A DNA stretch of 39,935 bases from Tannerella sp. (GTDB lineage: Bacteria; Bacteroidota; Bacteroidia; Bacteroidales; Tannerellaceae): the NCBI GenBank assembly GCA_031270465.1, contig JAISXP010000136.1:1-39935 (forward strand), in the 5' to 3' direction. A program made the position numbers and the translations under genes. Position 1 is the first letter of the stretch, and the number at the start of each line of letters is the position of its first letter. The notes under the pieces are model-generated. The model had not been told where the DNA came from. It worked only from the letters and a program-made list of their open reading frames with translations, and did no database searches. Of the stretch, positions 16,661-28,488 are shown piece by piece.

Positions 16661-19519
16661 TCAGGAAACTTCGCAGGCCACGCAGGCGGAAGCGACCAGG
16701 TTCCTGTCGCCATACGCATTGTTCACGCGGGCGACGTTGATCCAGAATTTGCCGTCGTGCAGCCATTCCAGCGGAAACGCCGCCTTGGCGCGCGAATACG
16801 GATGCGTCCATTCGTCGGCCGTGACTGCATATTCGGGATGCGGTGCATTTTTCAGCACATTGTCGTCCTTCGATGCGGCGCCTTCTTCTATTTCCGCGAT
16901 TTCCCGGCGGATACATTTCATCGCTTCGACGAAGCGGTCCAGTTCCGCTTTGCTTTCGCTCTCGGTCGGCTCGACCATCAGCGTGCCGTGCACGGGAAAC
17001 GAAAGGGTGGGGGCGTGATAACCGAAGTCTATCAGCCGTTTGGCAATATCGTTTTCGTCGACGCCCGTTTTTTCCCTGAACGTGCGACACTCCAGAATCA
17101 GTTCGTGCCCGACGCGTCCGCTGTCGCCCGTATACACGACACCGTATGCATCTTTCAGTCGAATAGCCAGGTAGTTAGCGTTCAGGATGGCCGTTTTCGT
17201 CGCGTCGGTCAATCCTTCGGCGCCCAACATGCGGATGTATGCATACGTGATCGGCAGGATGCCCGCACTGCCGTATGGCGCTGCCGCTACGGCATTGTGA
17301 CCGTCGCCGAACGCCACGGGATGAGCCGGCAGGAACGGAATCAGATGAGCCGCAACGCATACAGGCCCGACACCCGGACCGCCACCGCCATGAGGCGAGG
17401 CAAACGTCTTGTGCAAGTTCAGGTGACACACGTCCGCCCCGATAGCGCCGGGATTGGTCAATCCTACCTGGGCATTCATGTTTGCTCCGTCCATGTAAAA
17501 CTGTCCGCCACAGGCATGTACGATGTCTGCCATTTCGCGGATGCCGACTTCGAAAATGCCGTGCGTCGAAGGATACGTAATCATGCTTGCAGCGAGGTTT
17601 GCTTTATGCTCCTCCGCTTTCAGACGGAAGTCGGCGAGGTCGATGTTTCCCCTTTCGTCGCAACGAACAGTGACGGTCGTATAGCCGCACTGAATGGCGC
17701 TTGCGGGGTTTGTGCCGTGCGCCGATGCAGGCAGCAGAACGATGTGGCGATGTCCCTGTCCGATACTTTCGAGATACGACCGGATGATGCGCAGTCCTGC
17801 GTATTCGCCCGCCGCACCCGAATTAGGTTGCAGACTGATGCCTTTCAACCCCGTGATTTCGAGCAGGAAGACCGACAGGTTTTCAATCATCTCCAGATAT
17901 CCGACTGTCTGGTCGGCGGGAGCGTAGGGATGGATATTCTGAAACTCGGGACGGCTCAGCGGCAGCAGTTCGGATGCCGCATTGAGCTTCATGGTGCACG
18001 AGCCCAGCGAAATCATCGAGTGCGTGAGCGAAATGTCCCTGCGTTCCAGCCGCTTGATATAGCGCATCAGTTCCGTTTCCGTATGGTATTTATTGAATAT
18101 CTCCTGCCGGAGAAAACCGGATGTGCGTGCAAATTCCGCATCGAAATACGTCTGTTGCGGAATATTGTCTTCCAGGAGATAATCCACGCCTGCCGCGCCC
18201 GAAAATATGTACAGCAGCGTGCCGATGTCGGTCACCTGCGTCGTTTCGTCGATGCTGACGCCGATTTGTCCGCCGGCGAAATAGCGCAGGTTCACACTGC
18301 ATTCCAGCGCAATTTCGCGTACGGCATCAATGGACACATTTGCGGGAAGTCCGATGCGAAGCGTATCGAAATAGTTGATGTTCAACTGCTTGTAACCAAG
18401 TTTTTCAAGTTCGCGAGCCAGAAACCCGGCCTGGGTGTGAATCCGGTTTGCGATGTGCCGCAAGCCGTCGGGGCCATGATAGACGGCATAAAAACCGGCC
18501 ATCGTGGCGAGCAGCGCCTGTGCCGTACATATATTGGATGTCGCCTTTTCGCGTTTGATATGCTGTTCGCGTGTTTGCAACGCCAGCCGGTAAGCCGGCC
18601 GGCCGGATGCGTCGACGGAAAGACCGATGATGCGTCCGGGTATATTGCGTTTATATTCATCCTTTACGGCGAAAAATGCCGCCGAGGGGCCGCCGTAGAA
18701 CATGGGGATGCCAAAGCGCTGGCTGCTGCCGAAAACGACGTCGGCGCCCCATTCGCCTGGAGGTGTCAGCAGCGCCAAACTCATCAGGTCGGCGGCCACG
18801 GCCACACGTATGCCGCGGCTGTGCGCTTCGGCCGCAAACGATTTGCAGTCGGTCACTTCGCCGTTGCCGTCGGGATACTGTACAATCGCACCGAACACAC
18901 GGTCGGAGAAGGTAAAGCGGCGGTAATCGTCCACGACCACTTCGATACCCTGCGGAATCATGCGCGTGAGGATCACGGCCAGCGTCGACGGAAATACATT
19001 TTCGTCCACAAAAAGGATGTTGGCGCCGGCTTTGGCCTGTTCGCGGCTGCGCGTCGTGAAAAGCATCGACGCGGCTTCGGCGGCTGCCGTCGCTTCGTCG
19101 AGCAGCGAGCAGTTGGCAAGAGTCATGCCCGTGAGTTCGCAGACAACTGTCTGAAAATTGAACAGCGCTTCCAGCCGTCCCTGTGATACTTCGGCCTGAT
19201 AGGGAGTGTAAGACGTATACCAGACGGGATTTTCGAACACGTTGCGCAGGATGGGTGGCGGACAAACGGTGTCGTACCAGCCCATGCCTGTATACGACGT
19301 GAAAACTCTGTTTTTCGATGCCAGCTCGGCAATGTGTTCGGCAAATTCGCGCTCAGTCATCGGCTCGGGCAGGTTCAGCGGCGTTTTCAGGCGTATGTCC
19401 GATGGAATGGTTTGCGCTATCAATTCGTCGACAGACGACACTCCGATGGATTCGAGCATCGAGGGCATATCTTTGGCTGCAATGCCGATATGACGGTTGG
19501 CAAATTTATTCGTATCCAT
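16661..19519 (-). CDS. gcvP: Glycine dehydrogenase (aminomethyl-transferring), P protein
   Basis: 952 aa starting FANRHIG; SLGSCTMKLNAASEL, PLP-lysine region HLNLHKTFASPHGGGGPGVGPV. Confidence 0.97.
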   Translation of the reverse strand: MDTNKFANRHIGIAAKDMPSMLESIGVSSVDELIAQTIPSDIRLKTPLNLPEPMTEREFAEHIAELASKNRVFTSYTGMGWYDTVCPPPILRNVFENPVWYTSYTPYQAEVSQGRLEALFNFQTVVCELTGMTLANCSLLDEATAAAEAASMLFTTRSREQAKAGANILFVDENVFPSTLAVILTRMIPQGIEVVVDDYRRFTFSDRVFGAIVQYPDGNGEVTDCKSFAAEAHSRGIRVAVAADLMSLALLTPPGEWGADVVFGSSQRFGIPMFYGGPSAAFFAVKDEYKRNIPGRIIGLSVDASGRPAYRLALQTREQHIKREKATSNICTAQALLATMAGFYAVYHGPDGLRHIANRIHTQAGFLARELEKLGYKQLNINYFDTLRIGLPANVSIDAVREIALECSVNLRYFAGGQIGVSIDETTQVTDIGTLLYIFSGAAGVDYLLEDNIPQQTYFDAEFARTSGFLRQEIFNKYHTETELMRYIKRLERRDISLTHSMISLGSCTMKLNAASELLPLSRPEFQNIHPYAPADQTVGYLEMIENLSVFLLEITGLKGISLQPNSGAAGEYAGLRIIRSYLESIGQGHRHIVLLPASAHGTNPASAIQCGYTTVTVRCDERGNIDLADFRLKAEEHKANLAASMITYPSTHGIFEVGIREMADIVHACGGQFYMDGANMNAQVGLTNPGAIGADVCHLNLHKTFASPHGGGGPGVGPVCVAAHLIPFLPAHPVAFGDGHNAVAAAPYGSAGILPITYAYIRMLGAEGLTDATKTAILNANYLAIRLKDAYGVVYTGDSGRVGHELILECRTFREKTGVDENDIAKRLIDFGYHAPTLSFPVHGTLMVEPTESESKAELDRFVEAMKCIRREIAEIEEGAASKDDNVLKNAPHPEYAVTADEWTHPYSRAKAAFPLEWLHDGKFWINVARVNNAYGDRNLVASACVACEVS

Positions 19520-19523
19520 AGGT

Positions 19524-20174
19524 TTAATAATTATTGGTTAAAAATGGATTATTGATTCTTTCATGAATCACGGTGGTAGACGGACCGTGTCCCGGATAGA
19601 TGATGGTTTCGTCGGGAAGCGACAGGATTTTGTCGCGTATGACGGCTATCAGCAAATCGAAGTTTCCACCCCAAAGGTCAGTCCGTCCGATACTTCCCCT
19701 GAACAGGGTATCGCCGACCATGATAAATCCGTCTTTCCTGCTGTAAAAAGCCAGACTGCCGGGCGAATGTCCCGGAACGAGCAGCGAAGTCAGTTCGGAT
19801 TCACCGAAGCGGATGGATTCGTTCCCGACGATAAACTTGCCGGGAGACGTTTCCTGCACCGCAAAGCGCGTCTTGAACAGCTTGATTTGCTCCTTTATCG
19901 AAGGAATGGCATCTGCCTCTTTCTGATGCACTTCGGGCTTGATGCCGTACTTCTTGCAGATGAACGTGTTACCTATCACATGGTCGAAATGCAGGTGCGT
20001 ACACAACAGGCGTTTCAGTTGAAGGTTGTTGTGTAAAATAAAATCCGACAGCATTTTTTCTTCCGCCGCGGTCATGCAGCCACAGTCGATAAGTATCGCT
20101 TCTTTTGTTTCGTCGTAAAGCAAATAGGCGTTTTCTTCAAACGGATTAAATACGAATGTTTTGACAGTAATCAT
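19524..20174 (-). CDS. MBL-fold metallo-hydrolase
   Basis: CTHLHFDHVIGN, VPGHSPGSLAFY, GDTLFRGSIGRTDL, IYPGHGPSTTV: glyoxalase II-like MBL signature. Confidence 0.93.
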   Translation of the reverse strand: MITVKTFVFNPFEENAYLLYDETKEAILIDCGCMTAAEEKMLSDFILHNNLQLKRLLCTHLHFDHVIGNTFICKKYGIKPEVHQKEADAIPSIKEQIKLFKTRFAVQETSPGKFIVGNESIRFGESELTSLLVPGHSPGSLAFYSRKDGFIMVGDTLFRGSIGRTDLWGGNFDLLIAVIRDKILSLPDETIIYPGHGPSTTVIHERINNPFLTNNY

Positions 20175-20830
20175 AAATATATAAATATTACTTTTTTAGT
20201 ATAAAAAAACGGTTCTTTGAAATAATCGGACAAGTCGATGTCGATCATTTGTTTGCGGAAAGGGGCAACTTCGTTTTGCACGTCGCCGCCTTTCAAACAG
20301 ATCAGTCCGTTCGGCAGCGCATTGCTGTGCTCCCGGCGGATATTTTTTTTCACCTGTGCCAGCAATCGAGGCAAAGGCATGACGGCGCGAGTGACGATGA
20401 AATCGAATTTTCCCTTTTCGTCTTCGACGCGGCGCTGGCATGTGTCGACATTCGTCAAACCGACGACGTCTGCTATGGCCTGAGCCACTTTGATTTTCTT
20501 CCCGACGCCGTCTATCAGATGGAACGAGACTTCGGGAAACAGAATCGCCAGAGGAATACCTGGAAACCCGCCTCCCGTCCCGACATCCATTACAGATGTA
20601 TTTGCCTTGAATCGAATCATTTTCTCTATTCCCAGCGAATGAAGTACGTGATGTACGTACAGATTTTCAATGTCTTTGCGCGATATTACGTTGATTTTCG
20701 CATTCCAGTCTGTATACAGTTCATTGAGCAGTGCAAATTGCCTAATCTGCTTTTCACTCAATGCCGGATAATAATGCCGTATAACTTCCACGCCAGGTTC
20801 CTCCCTCTTACTTGAACGCAATCTTTGCAA
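20171..20830 (-). CDS. rsmG: 16S rRNA (guanine527-N7)-methyltransferase RsmG
   Basis: NAKINVISRKDIENLYVHHVLHSLGI, MDVGTGGGFPGIPLAILFPEV, VTRAVMPLPRLL. Confidence 0.93.
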   Translation of the reverse strand: MQRLRSSKREEPGVEVIRHYYPALSEKQIRQFALLNELYTDWNAKINVISRKDIENLYVHHVLHSLGIEKMIRFKANTSVMDVGTGGGFPGIPLAILFPEVSFHLIDGVGKKIKVAQAIADVVGLTNVDTCQRRVEDEKGKFDFIVTRAVMPLPRLLAQVKKNIRREHSNALPNGLICLKGGDVQNEVAPFRKQMIDIDLSDYFKEPFFYTKKVIFIYL

Positions 20831-21659
20831 GAGGCCCTTCGCGACGAAGGAGATGGCGAATTTTATCGTATGGAAGCTGCACGGAAACGGCGCCTACGAC
20901 ATACGCGGCAATCTCGTATTCATTAAATGTATAGGTGATACCGGTACCGTCCACATAAAAATTCCTGTTCGGCGCAATCTCATTGACGTCGAAAAATCCG
21001 ATGGTTTCCAGTTCCCGAGCATCTTTTACGTCATTCATTCTGACGATTTCATCGACCAGTATGCGCGACAGTTCCTCCTTGTATTTGTCTGCAAAAATTT
21101 CGTTTTCCAAAATGTACTGCCCTGTTTTGATGTCCAGCACGCAGTTCTCGATGATGTGCGCACCGTGCGCGCCTCCCGCGTAGTACGACACATGGACGGC
21201 AAAACTCAGCAAACCGGCCTTATTGTAAATGATTTCGTTGCTTCTGGACATTTCGTATGTAAACCATATCCTGTCAGGCTGAACGTCATGAAGCTTGATT
21301 TCTGCCTGATATTCCTTTTCTTCTTCTTTAAAATCATTGATATAGTTTTCGATATACCGGGCAGAGGCTTCTGCCGGCGTGACATGGCTGGTATCGCCAA
21401 AAAATGACCTGATAAATTGCCGCTGAAGTTTTTCCAGTATCTCCCTGTTCTCGAAGCCGGCGGGATATGTGAACTTGATTTGCAACGAACATCCCGGATT
21501 GGTTTCCACATTATCAATATGATACGATTTATCGGCAAATAGAGAATCAAAAGTAATGCTGTTCTCCGCTGGTTGTCCCAAATTTGCACTGCAACAGGCA
21601 AGGAACAATATCGCATTACATAAAACGACGCTTCTCAATAATAACGACACAAATTTCAT
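20808..21659 (-). CDS. Putative lipoprotein with PdaC/DUF4163 and RsiV/DUF3298-like regions
   Basis: Lipobox-like MKFVSLLLRSVVLCNAILFLACCS; central SYYAGGAHGAHIIENCVLDIKTGQYILENEIF pattern; C-terminal YTFNEYEIAAYVVGAVSVQLPYDKI. The ORF track extends to 21716. Confidence 0.75.
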   Translation of the reverse strand: MKFVSLLLRSVVLCNAILFLACCSANLGQPAENSITFDSLFADKSYHIDNVETNPGCSLQIKFTYPAGFENREILEKLQRQFIRSFFGDTSHVTPAEASARYIENYINDFKEEEKEYQAEIKLHDVQPDRIWFTYEMSRSNEIIYNKAGLLSFAVHVSYYAGGAHGAHIIENCVLDIKTGQYILENEIFADKYKEELSRILVDEIVRMNDVKDARELETIGFFDVNEIAPNRNFYVDGTGITYTFNEYEIAAYVVGAVSVQLPYDKIRHLLRREGPLAKIAFK

Positions 21660-21944
21660 TACATTATAATATTTAGAATTGCGGTGCAAAAATAAGCGTT
21701 TTATCGGTTGTATCAAATGTATTCCGGCATAAGAATACGAAAAAAAAATAAATTATTCAGTATATAATTAATATATACCATATTACGCCTCATGCTTTTC
21801 CTCATTTGCAAAAGCGGTAAAATTTCGTTCAATATATTTTGCATTTTTTTCCCGTAAACATCATTGCCATGAAATGAAAAAGCCGTACATTAGCATGTTT
21901 TTTTGAGAACAGTTTTGGTAAGAAATAATAACAGATATAACTAA

Positions 21945-24512
21945 ATGACAGAACAAGACAGAATTATCCCGGTCAACATTGACGAGGTAATGAAATCGGC
22001 ATACATAGATTATTCGATGTCGGTTATCGTTTCGCGTGCACTCCCTGATGTCAGGGACGGTTTTAAACCGGTGCACCGGCGCGTGTTGTACGGGATGAAC
22101 GAATTGGGAAATACATCCGACAAACCATATAAGAAATCCGCCAGAATTGTAGGCGAAGTATTGGGTAAATATCATCCGCACGGCGATTCGTCGGTATACG
22201 GCGCCATGGTGCGCATGGCACAGACGTGGTCGCTCCGTTATCCGCTGGTTGACGGACAGGGCAATTTCGGATCGGTCGACGGCGACAGTCCTGCGGCCAT
22301 GCGTTATACCGAAGCGCGCCTGAGCCGGATGGCCGAAGAAATGTTGCAGGACATCGACAAGGATACCGTAGATTTTCAATTCAACTTCGATGATACGTTA
22401 AGGGAACCGACAGTTTTGCCGACGCGCCTGCCCAATCTGCTGATCAACGGCGCTTCCGGTATTGCCGTGGGTATGGCTACCAACATGCCGCCTCACAATA
22501 TCGGCGAAGTGGCGGACGCATGTGTAGCCTACATTGAAGCCAAAGGACAAATCGGTATCGACGAACTCATGCACTGCGTCAAGGCGCCCGATTTCCCGAC
22601 AGGCGCCACAATATACGGTTACGCCGGCGTGAAAGAAGCTTTCGAGACCGGCAAAGGGCGCATCGTAATACGGGGCAAGGCCGAAATCGAAACGGACAGT
22701 ACGCACGAAAAAATCGTCATATCCGAAATCCCGTATATGGTGAACAAGGCGGAACTGATTAAAAATATCGCCGACCTGGTGAACGAAAAGCGTTTGGACG
22801 GCATATCGAACGTAAACGATGAATCCGACCGCAGCGGCATGCGTATCGTCGTCGATGTGAAACGCGATGCAAACTCCAATGTCGTACTGAACAAGCTGTA
22901 CAAACTCACCCCGCTGCAATCGTCGTTCAGTGTGAACAACATCGCGCTGGTGAACGGACGTCCCAGGCTGCTGAACCTTTATGACATGATTTCGCTGTTC
23001 ATCAACCATCGCAAGGACGTCGTCACACGCCGTACGCAGTTTGAACTGAAGAAAGCGGAAGAACGCGCCCACATTCTGGAAGGACTGCTCATCGCATCGG
23101 ACAATATCGACGAAGTCATCGCCATCATCCGCGCATCAGGCAGCCCGCAGGAAGCCATCGAACGGCTTATGGAACGCTTCTCGCTGTCCGAAGTGCAGTC
23201 GAGAGCTATCGTCGAAATGCGCTTGCGGCAGTTGACCGGACTCGAACAGAACAAACTGCATGCCGAATACGCAGAAATAGAGAAACTGATTGTGCGGCTG
23301 AAGGAAATACTTGAAAATGAAGATGTCCTGATGCAACTTATCAAGACGGAAATACAGGAAGTCAAAAACAAATACGGCGACGGACGCCGTACGGACATCG
23401 TATATGCTTCGGAAGAACTTAATCCCGAAGATTTCTACGCCGACGACGAGATGATTATCACCATCTCGCACATGGGATACATCAAGCGGACGCCGCTGAG
23501 CGAGTTCCGGGCGCAAGGCCGCGGCGGGGTAGGGGTCAAAGGCTCGGAAACGCGCGACGAAGACTTCGTCGAATACATCTATCCGGCCTCCATGCATGCT
23601 ACTATCCTGTTTTTTACCGCTAAAGGACGTTGTTTCTGGAAAAAGGTGTTTGAAATACCCGAAGGCGCCAGAAACTCCAAGGGCAGAGCCATACAGAATC
23701 TGCTAAACATCGACTCCGACGACAGTGTGAACGCCTTTATCCGCGTAAAAAACCTGACGAACGATACCGCGTTCATCAACTCGCACTATTTATTATTCTG
23801 TACGCGCAAAGGAGTTATCAAGAAGACACTGCTCGAATCCTATTCGCGCCCGCGCCAGAACGGTGTCAATGCCATTACGCTGCGCGAAGACGACGGACTG
23901 ATACAGGTGCGCATGACGAACGGCAACAACGAAGTACTGATAGCCAATCGCAACGGGCGCGCCATCCGCTTTCACGAAAGCAAAGTGCGCACGATGGGAC
24001 GAACGGCAGCCGGTGTGCGCGGAATGACGCTCGACGGCAGCGACGACGAAGTGATCGGCATGGTATGCATCAAGGATGCGGAAAAGGAATCCATCATGGT
24101 CATCTCGGAACAGGGATACGGAAAACGTTCTAAAATAGACGACTACCGCATCACGAACCGCGGCGGCAAAGGCGTGAAGACCATCAACGTCACCGAAAAG
24201 ACAGGTAAGCTTGTCGGCATCAAGACGGTTACGGACGAAAACGACCTGATGATTATAAACAAATCGGGTATCACGATACGCATGAATGTGGCAGACCTGC
24301 ACATCATCGGCCGTGCAACGCAAGGCGTCCGCCTGATTAATCTGGAGAAACGCAACGATGAAATCGCCTCGGTTTGCAAGGTCATGTCCGAAAAGGAAGA
24401 AGACAAAATGACCGGCAATACCGAAAACGAAGATGAAGCGATATCGGACGAAGGATTCACAGCCGAAAACGAGAACGCCGGCGCGGAAGAAAAAAACGAA
24501 ACAAACAAATAA
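21945..24512 (+). CDS. gyrA: DNA gyrase subunit A
   Basis: [60 protein letters not shown]; GyrA-box region [10 protein letters not shown]; acidic tail. Confidence 0.97.
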   Translation: MTEQDRIIPVNIDEVMKSAYIDYSMSVIVSRALPDVRDGFKPVHRRVLYGMNELGNTSDKPYKKSARIVGEVLGKYHPHGDSSVYGAMVRMAQTWSLRYPLVDGQGNFGSVDGDSPAAMRYTEARLSRMAEEMLQDIDKDTVDFQFNFDDTLREPTVLPTRLPNLLINGASGIAVGMATNMPPHNIGEVADACVAYIEAKGQIGIDELMHCVKAPDFPTGATIYGYAGVKEAFETGKGRIVIRGKAEIETDSTHEKIVISEIPYMVNKAELIKNIADLVNEKRLDGISNVNDESDRSGMRIVVDVKRDANSNVVLNKLYKLTPLQSSFSVNNIALVNGRPRLLNLYDMISLFINHRKDVVTRRTQFELKKAEERAHILEGLLIASDNIDEVIAIIRASGSPQEAIERLMERFSLSEVQSRAIVEMRLRQLTGLEQNKLHAEYAEIEKLIVRLKEILENEDVLMQLIKTEIQEVKNKYGDGRRTDIVYASEELNPEDFYADDEMIITISHMGYIKRTPLSEFRAQGRGGVGVKGSETRDEDFVEYIYPASMHATILFFTAKGRCFWKKVFEIPEGARNSKGRAIQNLLNIDSDDSVNAFIRVKNLTNDTAFINSHYLLFCTRKGVIKKTLLESYSRPRQNGVNAITLREDDGLIQVRMTNGNNEVLIANRNGRAIRFHESKVRTMGRTAAGVRGMTLDGSDDEVIGMVCIKDAEKESIMVISEQGYGKRSKIDDYRITNRGGKGVKTINVTEKTGKLVGIKTVTDENDLMIINKSGITIRMNVADLHIIGRATQGVRLINLEKRNDEIASVCKVMSEKEEDKMTGNTENEDEAISDEGFTAENENAGAEEKNETNK

Positions 24513-24551
24513 AAAAATAAAATAGAGTATTAATTCAAATTTTGAACAACA

Positions 24552-25763
24552 ATGAAAAATGTATTATTGATTATTGGTTTAAGTTTGGTGACCGTCACCG
24601 CTTTTGCGCAGAAGAAAAACGTAAGCGCAGCAGAACGTATTTCGAAAGAAGCAAAGCCCAATTACGACGAAGCCAGAAACTTGATTAAAAGTGCGCTGGA
24701 AGATCCGGAGACGAAAAACGACGCGAAAACATGGTATATCGCCGGAAAAGTCGAAGATGCCCAGTTTACGGCCGAAAATATGAAGCAGATTCTCGGTCAG
24801 CAACCGAACGAACCCGTTATGTACGAAGCGCTGGCAAACAGTCTGCCGTATTTTATGAAAGCCTACGAGCTTGACCAGCAGCCGGATGAAAAAGGAAAAG
24901 TGAAACCCAAGTTTGCAAAAAACATCCTGGGTACGCTAAGTTCCAATCATGTGTACTATTTGAACGGGGGAGCCTACTATTTTGACCAGAGAGATTACAA
25001 GAAAGCTTGCGATTTCTTCGAACAGTATCTGGACATTTCGGATTCACCGTATTTCAAAGGCGAGAAAATCGCAGAAAAGGATTCCAGCTACATGATCGTA
25101 CAGTTCTACCTGGCAGTAGCTTCGACACAACTGGGCGACAGCGAAACAGCCATCAGAAATCTGGTGCGTGCAAAAGATACCCCGTATCGTCAAGACGATG
25201 TATATCACTATCTTTGCTACGAATACTCGCAGGTTCAGGATTCCATCAATCTGGAAAAAACATTCGAAGAAGGATTGGCCGTTTTCCCCGATTCGAGTTA
25301 TTATCTGCTGAATCTCATATCGATGTATATCAACAGCAATCGCAACGAGAAAGCAATTCAGTATCTAAATACGGCCATTGCACTCGATCCGAACAACCCG
25401 GATTTGTATCAGGCAATGGGAAGCGTATTTGAATCGGAAAAAAACTACGATAAAGCTGAAGAAAACTATTTGAAAGCAGTAGAACTTGCCCCGGAAAATC
25501 CGATGGCGCTTTCGAATATCGGGCGCGTGTATTACAATCAGGGTGTAGCCAAACTGGGCGAAGCCAATCTGATTTCGGATGCGGCGCTTTACAATCAGGA
25601 GAAAAACATTGCCAAAGATTTGTTCAAGAAAGCATTGCCGTATTTTGAAAAAGCATACCAGCTCAATCCCGATGAACGTGAAAATATGGTTGCCCTCAGA
25701 GGCATATACTATAATCTGGATATGAAGGAATTTGACGAAATTGATGCTAAAATGAATCAGTAA
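24552..25763 (+). CDS. TPR-repeat secreted/periplasmic protein
   Basis: Signal peptide MKNVLLIIGLSLVTVTAFAQ; multiple TPR units (NPDLYQAMGSVFESEKNYDKAEENYLKAVELAPENPMALSNIGRVYY). Confidence 0.85.
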   Translation: MKNVLLIIGLSLVTVTAFAQKKNVSAAERISKEAKPNYDEARNLIKSALEDPETKNDAKTWYIAGKVEDAQFTAENMKQILGQQPNEPVMYEALANSLPYFMKAYELDQQPDEKGKVKPKFAKNILGTLSSNHVYYLNGGAYYFDQRDYKKACDFFEQYLDISDSPYFKGEKIAEKDSSYMIVQFYLAVASTQLGDSETAIRNLVRAKDTPYRQDDVYHYLCYEYSQVQDSINLEKTFEEGLAVFPDSSYYLLNLISMYINSNRNEKAIQYLNTAIALDPNNPDLYQAMGSVFESEKNYDKAEENYLKAVELAPENPMALSNIGRVYYNQGVAKLGEANLISDAALYNQEKNIAKDLFKKALPYFEKAYQLNPDERENMVALRGIYYNLDMKEFDEIDAKMNQ

Positions 25764-25807
25764 GTTTTGCCCGTATTTTTATTTCATATTCATTTTTTTT
25801 AGTTGAT

Positions 25808-25837
25808 CCCTCGGCGGCTTGTCCGTCGAGGGTTTTT
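25808..25837 (+). terminator. Intrinsic terminator
   Basis: CCCTCGGCGG-cttgt-CCGTCGAGGG (one G:U) then TTTTT, downstream of the TPR gene. Confidence 0.8.
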
Positions 25838-26055
25838 CGTCGAAAGATTCTATACAGACAGAAAATGATGTTCATTGACACACTTCGAATTCGTGCAGCA
25901 CGTAGTAAACGCAAATGCAAAGACACGAAGAAAGAAAGGAGCGAGAAAGCTGAATATGAGAAGATTCAAATAGTCTATTTAACATAATAGTAATTATGGA
26001 GAATATGCGGAGGATAAACGTGTTTATTGATACACAGGGCACTTCTGACGAAAAC

Positions 26056-26088
26056 CATTGAATCGTTGAACGGTTTGTTCAATCAATG
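26056..26088 (-). terminator. Weak hairpin downstream of the DUF3256 gene
   Basis: CATTGA-atcg-TTGAAC-ggttt-GTTCAA-TCAATG; only a short T-run on the - strand. Confidence 0.35.
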
Positions 26089-26132
26089 CATAAAATCATG
26101 CCGCGCGCAGTATAAAGCTGTTTCAATGAAAT

Positions 26133-26768
26133 TTATTCTTCAAATCGTCCCGTCCGCCACAGATAAACTTTCGGCGAATCCGTCAGGAATGGCGTTATCT
26201 TTTCACGTTCTTCGGCGGCGAGGTATTGCGGCGTGACATATTCGGCCGACAAAGTCAGGCTGTCGGCGCTCAGGCGATAATGAATCAGATCCATGTCGAG
26301 ATACGATGTGGCTTCGAGGAAGGCTTCGTTGTGCCGGTTGGCATCCTTGCGGATATACCATTCGCCTTCGGGCGGCAGCCACAGGCCTGAAGCTTCCAGC
26401 GGTTTCCAGTCTGTTGTGTAAAATGTCACACGGCTGTCGGCCACAGGTGCGCTGACGGTTGTCACCACACAGACAATATATGTCCGATTGATTAACGGCA
26501 GGAATTTCATTTCCACCGTGCTGCGTTCGGTCGTCTGCAACAGCATGTAGTCCTGCGTCAGTTTCAGCAGCGTGGAGCGGCCGTTCATCGTATTTTCCAG
26601 CGTGGCAGGTTTGCTCGCCCGATAAAGGTCAACCAGATCTTTCCGCCAGGCATCTTCGAGCTGAGGGATATACTCGTCCGGCATCCCGATAAAAAAAGCG
26701 GCCATGTCCTGCGCCCGGACTGCAGGCAACATTGTAATACACAGAATCATTAATAACAGATGTTTCAT
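26133..26768 (-). CDS. DUF3256-like secreted protein
   Basis: Signal peptide; AFFIGMPDEYIPQLEDAWRKDLVDLYRA…NTMNGRSTLLKLTQDYMLLQTTERSTVEMKFLPLINRTYIVCVV is Bacteroidales DUF3256-like. Confidence 0.7.
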   Translation of the reverse strand: MKHLLLMILCITMLPAVRAQDMAAFFIGMPDEYIPQLEDAWRKDLVDLYRASKPATLENTMNGRSTLLKLTQDYMLLQTTERSTVEMKFLPLINRTYIVCVVTTVSAPVADSRVTFYTTDWKPLEASGLWLPPEGEWYIRKDANRHNEAFLEATSYLDMDLIHYRLSADSLTLSAEYVTPQYLAAEEREKITPFLTDSPKVYLWRTGRFEE

Positions 26769-26777
26769 ATTGCGTCT

Positions 26778-27674
26778 TTATTTTGTGCCCAAATATAAGA
26801 ATATCATTCCTAATAAAACAAGAAAAAGATCGATTGCCTTGTTCTTTAAGTTTTTTTCATGAAAAAGCATAGCGCCTGCCAGGAAGGTAATCAGCACATT
26901 GCTGCGTCTTATCATGGATACGATCGAAATCATCGCTCCGGGGAAACTCAGGGCGTAGAAATATACCCAGTCGCCGGCGGCGAGTGAAAGTGAGACAAGT
27001 ACGATACTCCACCGCCAGCGGCACGGCGTCGTCTGCCGCCGCCTGGGATACCACAACAGCAGCAATACGAACGTCATGATAAACAGCTGATAAATATTGA
27101 ACCATACCTGCACGGTCATCACGTCCAGCGAAGCCATCAGATGTTTGTCATACAATCCGCTCACGGCGCCCAGTACGACCGAAAACACGGCGTAGACAAT
27201 CCAGATGTTGTGCGAAAAACGGATACCTTCCTTCTTTCCCGACGTCGAGAGCAGGAAAAACGACAACAGCGCCAGCAGCACGCCCGTCCACTGATACAGG
27301 TTGAGCCGTTCGCCGAAGATGAGCATCGCGCCGACAAGCGTCATCACGGGCTGCGTAGCCTTGATAGGGCCTGTGATGGTCAGAGGCAAATGTTTGACGG
27401 AGAAATAACCGCTTATCCACGAACATGATACAATAATGGATTTCAGAAATATGCCGGCATGTGTTTCTATCGAAGCCTGCGGAACGTACAGCATTGTGCC
27501 GTCCAGCCAGTCCGTCGCACGGGACAGAAGAATGAAAGGCGCAAACAGCAGGCCGGAAACAAGCGAGTTCAGAAACAAAACGGGGATAACGGCATTGCTG
27601 TTCAGCGCATGTTTCTTGCCGATTTCATAACATCCCAACGCGAATGCCGATATAAAAGCGAAGGTCATCCACAT
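26778..27674 (-). CDS. EamA/DMT-family transporter
   Basis: About ten hydrophobic segments; ITGPIKATQPVMTLVGAMLIFGERLNLYQWTGVLLALLSFFLL. Confidence 0.87.
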   Translation of the reverse strand: MWMTFAFISAFALGCYEIGKKHALNSNAVIPVLFLNSLVSGLLFAPFILLSRATDWLDGTMLYVPQASIETHAGIFLKSIIVSCSWISGYFSVKHLPLTITGPIKATQPVMTLVGAMLIFGERLNLYQWTGVLLALLSFFLLSTSGKKEGIRFSHNIWIVYAVFSVVLGAVSGLYDKHLMASLDVMTVQVWFNIYQLFIMTFVLLLLWYPRRRQTTPCRWRWSIVLVSLSLAAGDWVYFYALSFPGAMISIVSMIRRSNVLITFLAGAMLFHEKNLKNKAIDLFLVLLGMIFLYLGTK

Positions 27675-27679
27675 GACAG

Positions 27680-28432
27680 TCAGATAAATATATCGTCGGG
27701 ATAAGTTATATCGACGAGGGCAAGCCCTTTCGCGTCCGCTGAAGTCCCTGCCTGCCGGCGGTCTTTTGCCTCAATCAACCGTGCAAAGTTGTCGACGGAA
27801 CGTCTCCCCCGCCCTACTTCGAACAATGTGCCGACGACAGCCCGCACCATGTTCCGCAGAAAACGGTCTGCACGAATGGTAAAGACCCATAAATCACCTT
27901 CCTGCGTCCATCCGGCATAGTCGACGCGGCAATTGTTCGTTTTCACACCGGTATGCAGCTTGCTGAAACTCGTAAAGTCAGTATATCTGCACAACACGCG
28001 GCAGGCTTCGTTCATCTGCGCAAAATCCATTCCCCTGAGTGACATGCGACATACCCATTCGTGGTTGAAGGGGCTTTTTACGCCGGTGACGGTATAGCGA
28101 TATGTCCGCGCAAGCGCATCGAAACGGGCATGTGCATCCGGGCGGACAGAGACAATTCGACTCACGGCAATGTCATGCGGTAACAGGCGGTTCAGTTTTT
28201 CTGCAAGGAAAGGCACTTCGTCCGGTGGCATTTCCGCATCCATGTGTGCGACCATCAGACGGGCATGGACGCCGGTATCCGTACGGCCTGCTCCGGTGAC
28301 GGGCGTCGGGCGGCGCAATATCGTCGCCAGCGCCTCTTCGAGGCGTTGCTGCACGCTCGTTCCGTTCGGCTGGTTCTGCCATCCGCAATACGCCGCGCCG
28401 CTGTATGACATGTAAATAAAATATCTGTACAT
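27680..28432 (-). CDS. truA: tRNA pseudouridine(38-40) synthase TruA
   Basis: [62 protein letters not shown]. The ORF track starts at 28453. Confidence 0.95.
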   Translation of the reverse strand: MYRYFIYMSYSGAAYCGWQNQPNGTSVQQRLEEALATILRRPTPVTGAGRTDTGVHARLMVAHMDAEMPPDEVPFLAEKLNRLLPHDIAVSRIVSVRPDAHARFDALARTYRYTVTGVKSPFNHEWVCRMSLRGMDFAQMNEACRVLCRYTDFTSFSKLHTGVKTNNCRVDYAGWTQEGDLWVFTIRADRFLRNMVRAVVGTLFEVGRGRRSVDNFARLIEAKDRRQAGTSADAKGLALVDITYPDDIFI

Positions 28433-28488
28433 AACTGTCGAAAAACGCGGCAAAGATAGTCAAATTTCATGTATTTTTTCTACGTCTT

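Noticed and set aside
16757-19186. 809-aa + strand ORF
   Set aside because: Fully antisense to gcvP; no recognisable motifs; caused by GC-rich codon usage.
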